64,000 bases of DNA, taken from Cephalotus follicularis. Its lineage: Eukaryota > Streptophyta > Magnoliopsida > Oxalidales > Cephalotaceae. The notes beneath the pieces were generated by a model. The model did not search any database and was not told where the DNA came from. It saw only the letters and a program-made list of their open reading frames with translations. The DNA lies in assembly GCA_001972305.1 (NCBI GenBank), contig BDDD01000316.1, positions 62,001-126,000 on the forward strand, given 5' to 3'. Both the position numbers and the translations under genes were made by a program. Shown in pieces: positions 57,862 to 64,000 of this stretch (positions are counted from its first letter, which is position 1; each line of letters starts with the position of its first letter).

Positions 57862-59110
57862 TTGTTAAATGCACACAAACTCAGAGGAAATAAAGCTGAC
57901 TTTTTCTTCAACTCTTCCTTCAAAATTTGTATTCAAGACTATAGTTCCAAGTTTGCAAGGGGCCGGAGGTCTAATGTTCATGTCCTTAAACCTCTGAACA
58001 ACCATCGATCAACTCTAACAAAGCCTCCCCACCAGGGGAGCACAAAAGAGACCCCCAGGGGGCAGACCTAACAATGCTAAGTAGGGGGAACTACCCCAGC
58101 CCCCCCCCCCCCCAAACGCTCAACCGATACCGAGGAGACGGGGTTTCACATCGGCTGCCTACCCAAGGGTTTCGTCGGGGCACACCTGACAAAACATCTC
58201 CAGGGGCCGGGCTGAACTGAGGTCGAGAGCACGGGTAAAACTAGGCCAAACCTCTTACTCCCCCATAAAGCCCGCGCTCGGGCCCGGGCACCAACGCCCG
58301 AGGACTCCACCAGACCTCAGCTTATGGTTGACTGACCCGAGCTCCCCAGTGGAGCACCCAACAAAAAAGCCTCCCCCAGAGGATCACGTGAAAACTTCCA
58401 AAGAAACAATAAGACTCCCCAGGGAGCATCCCCCGATCGGCAATCCCACAGGAACTTTTTCGACCGGACCTGAAGTCATGTCTTGAGAGGAGAATCCATG
58501 GGAACTCGCAACGATCAAGTTAGTTGTACTGAGCACTTTAATACATGTGTCCCTACGTGGACTGCGAGCTTAGAAAACCTGGCTCGCGACTTGCTGAGCC
58601 AGACGATAACCTGCGTGGAAAACCCATAAGAACTTTTTCGGGCAGAGCGGAAGCTTAGTCTACGAACACAACAAAACTCATACAGGCTAAGTCTTCTTTG
58701 CCTAAGCGCCTTTAAAACGAGGTGTCCCAATGGGACTTCAAAGCTTGGGCGATCAAGTTCAGAGACTCTTATACTATTTATAATTCATTGTCCTAAGAGG
58801 ACTACAAAACCTAAGTGATCGAGTGTGCCAAGTTAGAGGATTGTTATGTTGTTTGCGTTCAATTGCCCTAAGGGGACAGTGCAGGCCCGGGAGGAGCTCA
58901 AGTGCCGCGCGCAAGGCAAGCAGAGCCTGGGGCCGAGGAGTACGATGCTTCCTAAGTACTTCATGAATTGTTAAAAGCAAATAAGTAAAATGGACAAGTT
59001 TGATATAAAAACATGCCATTTTATTAATAATTCAAGATTACAAGGCAGAAAAGAGAGAAAGTTACAAGGCAAAACTAAAAACAAAAAAAAAGAGAGGGAA
59101 AAAAGCTATT
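57862..59110 (+). other. Tat 3' untranslated spacer
   Basis: About 1.25 kb, G/C-rich and without a coding region on either strand. It contains a 14-base C run (58100-58113), several blocks with CCCCAGGGGAGCA or CCCGAGCTCCCC sequence, and loosely repeated pieces around 58540-58900 with CCTAAGNGGAC. Such long variable spacers are normal in Tat elements. Confidence 0.65.
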
Positions 59111-60780
59111 CTAGGCCTCGTCCCCCGAGGGGATGTCCACTATCGGCGGAGGGGGAGGAGGGGCATCTTCTTCCATTTGGGGAGGAGGAGGAGGGTCTTC
59201 AAGGCTGAGACCGAGAGGGGGAGCTGGATCACCCTCGGCCGTCCGTGCCGGGGCGGACTTGTCAGTAATGATCCGCGAGAGTGGCTCAGCATCAAAAGCT
59301 ACCTCGGTAGATGCATCGAAGGGGACAAGGTCATGACCATTGGGTGACCAGCGGGTGTCCTGAGCTTGACTGTGCTCCTCGTCAAAGGTTCTGAAGGCCT
59401 CGTCCTTGGCCTTTTCAATGCCCTCTGGGATAAAGTCGTACTCAGCCACGGAAGGACTACAAACGAAGGACCCCAGTGGGAGATCCGGAAAGCACTCCAC
59501 CATGTTCCGACAGGTGTAGTACCCCCGGCGAAAATTGGATGAGGATTTCTTTAGGACCTTGCGGTTGAAGTCCTCAGAGGCCTTGTAGAGCTCCACTGCC
59601 TGGTCCATTGTATCTAGATACTCCGTCGAGGCCTTAAAGTCTAGGACAGCCCTCTCCGCAGTGGTTTTGACCCTGGCGTCACCAAGCTCTTGACACTTGG
59701 TCAGCTGGCTGCTCAGAGCCTCCACCCTGCCTTCGAGCCCAGCTGCCCACTCCGATACGGCGATCTTGAGCCCCCTTTCCCTTTGGCCTCATGCATGGCC
59801 TCCTCCTTCTCAGCTGCCAGCTTTTCCTGGGCCCCCAGTGCATCCTCCAGCTGAGCACGAGCCGCGCCCAAAGATCTGCCAAGCTCAGCGTTCTCGGCCC
59901 CCAACTGCTCGTTCAGACTGGACTCTTGGTCTGTCTTCTCCATCAAGAGATGGGCGTTGACCATAGCCTGTAGAAAAGAGAACATGTCAATACATATTTA
60001 GCGAAAAGTTTAAGTTCAAAGAAGAAGGTCGAGACAGGGGGGTTTACCCGCTGGCAGCACTGGAAGAGGTTGGTCCAAAGCTGACCGACCGTCCATTCCT
60101 CCCTCAGCCCCGCCTCGCAGGGGAACATGCCTGCCCGACCCAGCTCTGTGGTGACCCCCGGCGTCCTCAGGCACACACCAGCTCGCCCAAGATCCCCCAT
60201 GATATCCCTCACCTGCGTGAGCTCCGCAGCGGGATAGGGATTGTCGGGATCGCATAGGCGCCGTTCAACGGCCTCGCCTCGGGGGCCTTCCCTTTCTCTA
60301 TCCGCGGCCTTTTTGAGGGACAGCCAAGCTCCCCGTCAGACATTGGATCCCTGGCTGAGGCGTCCGGGACTTCACGGGCAGCTCCGGCCCCTTCAGCAGC
60401 CCTTACCTCAGCATTACGCACCGTCTCGATGGCACGCCCCTCCTCGGCGCTCGGGCCTTCGCAGCCCTGGCCTCCGTCTCTTTTGCAGCGACGACTGCCG
60501 CAACCCTGGCCTCCCTCACCGCCGCCGCCCTTGCTTCCTGAACCCCCCTCTCCTCAGGATCACTGGCCGCCCTGGCCTCCTCAGAGATAGTTTGGGGTAG
60601 CTGGTCCAGTCTTGCCCTGGCCTTGGCCCGCCTAGCCGCCCTCCTTTCTTCCACCCTCCGTGACTTTTCCATGGCCTTCTGCCTCCACTCAACATCCCTC
60701 CTCGGTGTATCGGGGTCTACAGAGCGGGCCTGTTCACGCCCGACCTTGATCAGGTCCATCGCGGAGTCCTGGCGTGCCAT
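59111..60780 (-). pseudogene. Tat antisense gene, downstream part (coiled-coil region)
   Basis: Reading on the minus strand from ATG 60780 (MARQDSAMDL): an Ala/Arg/Glu-rich helical stretch, then a segment with AELTQVRDIMGDLG and WTVGQLWTNLFQCCQ, then an 80-bp intron (59968-60047), then a coiled coil (AMVNAHLLMEKTDQESSLN, LGAARAQLEDALGAQEKLA) and a C-terminal block (FRRGYYTCRNMVECFPDL) ending in a proline-rich tail. At least three frameshifts are needed: about 60440, about 60270, and a G run near 59770. Such coiled-coil proteins are coded antisense at the 3' end of many plant Tat elements. The function is unknown. Confidence 0.75.
59968..60047 (-). other. Putative intron of the antisense gene (80 bp)
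   Basis: The donor CAGCGG/GTAAAC and the acceptor TTTTCTACAG/GCT are good plant splice sites on the minus strand. Removing exactly 80 bases joins the upstream frame (...LFQCCQR) to the downstream frame (AMVNAHLLMEK), which are two frames apart. A stop-free join across a frame change is good evidence. Confidence 0.75.
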
Positions 60781-60860
60781 CTCTGCACAGACGAAGAAAG
60801 AAACAGTTAAGGACTTTGAAAGAAAAAAGGGTCTAGCACATACATAAAAATAAACTAGCC

Positions 60861-61850
60861 CTAGATAAAGCGTAGTACGGCTCTCTCCTTGCGGGGACAC
60901 AGAGGAAGCAGCTCTGCCATGGCTGTCCTACTCTCTCTCTCTGTCTGCAACCCCATGGGCCCCTCCTCGGCCTCCAGCTCCAGCCTAGCCCTGCGACCCA
61001 CAGACATGCTCAGCCCGTGCGGCCGTAGACGGTCCTCGGACACGACCTTTGGCACGTCCTCCAGCTCAAGGGCCGAGAGCCTCCTCAAGTCCGCTGCCTC
61101 TTCCCTAGTCAGGAAAGACCTCTGGTTCAGGCACCCGGTGTCCAGTGAGTCTGCCCAAGGGCAGGGCGTGAAGCCAGGGAGGTTCTTAACCAGGAAGTAC
61201 TTCTCCCTCCAGTGCTTGACCAACTTGGTATTCTCTGCCAGCAGCTTAGGGCGGCTCACATGTGACTTGAAGTGAAAGCTGCGTTTCTTCGGAGTAGGAG
61301 CCATGGTATGGAACTCCTTGATTAGTCCAATGGTGGGCACCGCGCCCGCTTCAAGGCACCGCATGAGGAGCCCCACGATGAACCCCCAAGACTAAGCTTG
61401 CAGCATCGAGGGGTGGATATTGTAATGCCTGAGGATGGTGATGGCGAACGGAGGCAACGGGAGCCTCAGCCCGTGCTCCAAGGCGTCCTGGAACACCAAA
61501 AAATGCCCTGGATGGTTCACGGTAATGGACCGGGGGTCAACTGAGATCTCCAAGTCCAGCCCGCCTGGGATGGCGTACTCCTTAGCCAGCTACGCCAGTT
61601 TGTGTGGGCACATGGTGGACTCTTCAAAGTCTGCCCTGAAGACCCGGACTTCGGCCCCCGCGGCCACAACATTGAGGTTCCCGGCGGTGGAGGCCCCCAT
61701 CTCCACCTCTATATCTAAGGGGCGGACAGCAACTGTTACTCCGGTGGATGCACGGGCGACTACTTCAGGGCCCCTGGCGAATCTTTTTGTTTGCTTCATT
61801 CTCGCCATGGGGTTGTCAGAGAGAGATGACGAGGAGGATGAGGTGGTCAT
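60861..61850 (-). pseudogene. Tat antisense gene, upstream part (putative gypsy-type transposon domain, PF04195-like)
   Basis: From ATG 61850 (MTTSSSSSSLSDNPMARMKQTK) one frame runs to 60861 with two TAG stops (61590-61592 and 61392-61394). The middle reads AKEYAIPGGLDLEISV, FQDALEHGLRLPLPPF, RHYNIHPSMLQA, SWGFIVGLLMRCLEAGAVP, then HWREKYFLVKN. The order 'entry of alternate N-terminal hydrophobics, GLRLPLPPF, W-x-x-x-x-G, C-L-E-A-G' fits the plant family annotated as putative gypsy-type transposon (Transposase_28, PF04195), to my recollection. Nothing shows transposase activity. It would be expressed from the minus strand (TATA at 62011). Confidence 0.78.
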
Positions 61851-61865
61851 AGGTAGTTTAGACAA

Positions 61866-62339
61866 GGGAAGGGATGAACAGAGATGGGCTCACTTGTGTT
61901 CTTGCGTTAGAGGGAAGATGAAGTTTGAAGGTGCGAAGGTCAAAAGCTTTTTTTTCTGTTCCTCTTAGGGTTTGAGAATGTGTAAAGAGAACCCTTGGAG
62001 AAGGAAGGGGTATTTAAAGGCCCCCAGGGCGAATCTGGACCATGGATCCCAGGGACCATCAAGGGTGGAGATCCCCCTGTCAGTTCAGGGGCGGTTAATG
62101 AAGGGTCATGCGCGGGCATCAAAACGTCAGACATTTAAGATCTTGAAGGGACATGCGCAGGCATTGAAGCGTCAGGCGTTTAAAAATTAAAAAATCCAAA
62201 ATTTACGGCGTAATGATGAGCATTAAGTGAGTATTAAGTCAGAGGGTGTGGGTCAAGGTGACACTTGTCGCACCCTACCTCGTTGGCAGTTGGGGTGGGT
62301 TGCTAGACTTGGACCTAGTTCACCCAACACAGGATAAGC
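61866..62339 (-). other. Upstream region of the antisense gene
   Basis: About 470 bp without a gene. It holds the TATA-like box and probable 5' untranslated sequence of the antisense gene, and an A/T-rich stretch near 62180-62240. Confidence 0.6.
62011..62018 (-). promoter_or_regulatory. TATA-like box of the antisense gene
   Basis: On the minus strand CCTTTAAATACCCC, about 160 bp before the ATG at 61850. Its position fits a promoter independent of the LTR. Confidence 0.55.
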
Positions 62340-62905
62340 CCTAGGAAGGTCCCACAAGCCAGCCCAGGAGGGGACCTCAACCCGGTCTCTTCCCTTCACC
62401 TGGTCAGCCCAAGTAGGCTCCGCACGCTAGCCCAGGAGGTGTCCTCAGCCCGGTCTCTTCCCTTCACCTAGTCAGCCCGGGCAGGCTCCGCACGCCAGCC
62501 CAGGAGGGGTCCCCAGCCCGGTCTCTTCCCTTCACTTAGTCAGCCCAGGCAGGCTCCGTACGCCAGCCCAGGAAGGGTCCCCAGCCCGGTCTCTGCCCTT
62601 CACCTGGTCAGCCCAGGCAGGCTCCGCACGCCAGCCTAGGAGGAGTCCTTAGCCCGGTCTCTTCCCTTCACCTGGTCATCCCAGGCAGGCTCCGCATGCC
62701 AGCCCAGGAGGGGTCCTCAGCCCGGTCTCTTCCCTTCACCTGGTCAGCCCAAGCAGGCTCCGTATTCCAGCCCAGGAGGGGTCCTCAGCCCTATCTCTTC
62801 CCTTCACCTGGTCAGCCCAGGCAGGCTCCGCACGCCAGCCCAGGAGGGGTCCCCAGCCCGGTCTCTTCTCTTTACCTGGTCAGCCCAGGCAGGCTTCGCT
62901 AGCTG
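62340..62905 (+). repeat. 68-bp tandem array, about eight units
   Basis: Units begin (GTCAGCCC or GTCATCCC) at 62403, 62471, 62539, 62607, 62675, 62743, 62811 and 62879, a constant 68-bp spacing, with a partial unit before the first. Each holds CAGGCTCCGCACGCCAGCCC and CCGGTCTCTTCCCTTCACC. 68 is not a multiple of three, so the array is not coding. Confidence 0.95.
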
Positions 62906-62989
62906 ACCCAGGGGAGGCCTTCCTCCAGGGAGCAATCCCGGTTCCGGTTCCTCAACTCTACTCCCCCTCCTCTACCATGGCCAGAGAAG

Positions 62990-63007
62990 TAGGACCAGGG
63001 GGGTGTA
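62990..63007 (+). other. Tat polypurine tract
   Basis: AGTAGGACCAGGGGGGTGTA just before the 3' LTR start; the G6 run is the core. Confidence 0.7.
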
Positions 63008-63548
63008 TGATAGGGGAAATATCTTATATATAAGCCTGGTGATGCGCGTCATCAGGGAAGGGCAACAGCTATCCTCCCAGGAGATGGGTACGTGGAATAT
63101 GTCATGTCATACTCCAATGAAAAAGCTGCCTAAGTAGTCTGACATGCCACACAGGTCAGGAGGTCAGGCTTGCACGCCCACGCAGCCACTAAGATAGGCT
63201 GACACCCCATCATATCAGTATGGGAAAAGAAACTGACAACCCAACATAACCCTCCAATCCATTAATGGGCTTGAGGCCATGGCCACCAAAGGGGGAGGAG
63301 ACCAAGGGAAATGTCAGGGCCACTGACGTCCTCTCCCTAGGGGCAACCAACTCCCGATTGGACGCTCATCAATCACAGACATTCCTATAAATACCAGTTC
63401 AACAGTCAATACAAAGGTCATCCATTTTTCTAGCACACAAAGAACCTAAATACTCTCTGCACAACTAATAACTTGAGCGTTGGAGTGTCCCCGGGAGCAC
63501 AACCTCCTGGACCTTCTACTGTTCTCTCTTGCTTATGCAGGGACTGCC
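63008..63548 (+). repeat. Tat 3' LTR, truncated by insertion
   Basis: Matches 51521-52060 and keeps the TATA box (63386-63393). After GCAGGGACTGCC another LTR begins, so about 100 bp of this LTR must lie beyond the window. Confidence 0.9.
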
Positions 63549-64000
63549 TGTGATGACCCGAATTTCTAGTAAGGATATTAATTGTGGAAAATGATTGCTA
63601 TTGTGTAGTTGGAAAATATTTCAAGGGACCCGTAGTATGACCCTACGCTTGGTGAAAAACGCAGGTAAAGGCTGTGACCGTCGCGCTTAGAGATAAACAG
63701 TCGACGCTTTGCCCTGTGTTAAGTGCAGAATTCTAACTTTTTACCCCATTTCGGAGGAATTAAATGAATTGTAGGACACGTGGCAAGCAAGGGATGGAAG
63801 ACTTATGTTTTTCTGATAAGAAAGGGCAGGTGGCATCAGAAGAATTGAGGGAATTATGCACATGGGCAACTAAGGAGACTTTGACCCAAGTCTTGGAGGA
63901 GACCTTGACCCCAAGTCTTGGAGGAGACTTTGACCCCAAGTCTTGGAGGAGACTGGATCGTTAAATGGTTAAACGATTTGACGGTCAAAGGTTACACCCA
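63549..64000 (+). repeat. Start of another gypsy-type LTR
   Basis: TGTGATGACCCGAATTTC is a typical LTR start. CTGCC (63544-63548) is the probable TSD. The stretch has GTCGCGC and GTCGAC motifs (63680-63715) and a 25-bp repeat. The rest of the element is beyond the window. Confidence 0.7.
63873..63952 (+). repeat. 25-bp tandem repeat, three units plus a partial
   Basis: GGAGACTTTGACCCCAAGTC-type units begin at 63873, 63898, 63923 and 63948. The first has one base fewer C and is otherwise nearly identical. Confidence 0.9.

Larger units (their letters stand above)
51521..63548 (+). mobile_element. Tat-lineage Ty3/gypsy retrotransposon with antisense gene
   Basis: Short LTRs (5' LTR 645 bp), a TTGGCGCCGTCTGTGGGA-type primer-binding site, gag-pro-pol with a second RNase H of the Tat type, a long 3' region with an antisense gene, a 68-bp tandem array, a polypurine tract and a 3' LTR cut at 63548 by another LTR. 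The left flank is GATCC. About a dozen differences occur in the first ~215 aligned LTR bases, so it is not recent. The frame is broken in several places. Confidence 0.93.

Noticed and set aside
58990-60973. Plus-strand open frames opposite the Tat antisense gene
   Set aside because: They are Gly, Pro or Arg-rich shadows of the G/C-rich antisense coding region and show no domains.
62696-62902. Proline-rich open frame in the 68-bp array
   Set aside because: The 68-bp period is not a multiple of three, so each unit is read in a different frame. It is an array artefact.

Overview
The window is plant nuclear DNA made almost entirely of nested LTR retrotransposons. I found no host gene, tRNA, rRNA or CRISPR array. 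The evidence for a plant with a large, repeat-rich genome is: Ty3/gypsy elements with a chromodomain-like pol tail (Tekay/Del type), a Tat-lineage gypsy element with a second RNase H and an antisense gene, a Ty1/copia element, LTRs of 2-3 kb, and primer-binding sites matching initiator tRNA-Met. The species cannot be named. Every coding region is broken by stops, frameshifts or deletions.

The layout is a set of insertions inside insertions, fixed by 5-bp target-site duplications (TSDs). The oldest layer is a minus-strand copia-related element: 3' LTR 3479-4506, leader 4507-4588 plus 15956-18177, 5' LTR 18178-18558 plus 49585-50758 and on past the window. It appears to hold no gag-pol. Into it went: (a) a plus-strand gypsy whose pol end and 3' LTR fill 1-3478; (b) a plus-strand copia element, 4589-15955 (TSD CATAA), carrying a truncated solo LTR at 7550-9870; (c) a plus-strand Tekay-like gypsy, 18559-49579 (TSD ATACC/GTACC); (d) an LTR fragment starting at 50759, itself hit by a Tat element at 51521 that runs to at least 63548.

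The 3' LTR of gypsy (c) was hit three more times: minus-strand gypsy II, 26189-35037 (TSD AACAA, with an assembly gap at 27578-27882); a solo LTR, 36160-41441 (TSD GTGTG), containing another solo LTR, 37144-39112 (TSD GCAAT); and minus-strand gypsy III, 42218-49339 (TSD CTAGT), which carries a piece of a third LTR copy at 44196-44646. The Tat 3' LTR is interrupted at 63549 by one more LTR that leaves the window.

The elements encode the usual gag, protease, reverse transcriptase, RNase H and integrase modules. The Tat element adds an antisense gene (59111-61850) with its own TATA-like box and at least one well-supported intron, and a 68-bp tandem array ahead of its polypurine tract.

The two least expected patterns are not genes. 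First, clusters of short palindromes with a TCGA core recur in LTRs or leaders of nearly every family here, copia and gypsy alike. Second, a hairpin with stem TTAGCC/GGCTAA and a loop of exactly 13 nt is kept in three gypsy LTR families at a similar distance from the LTR end.
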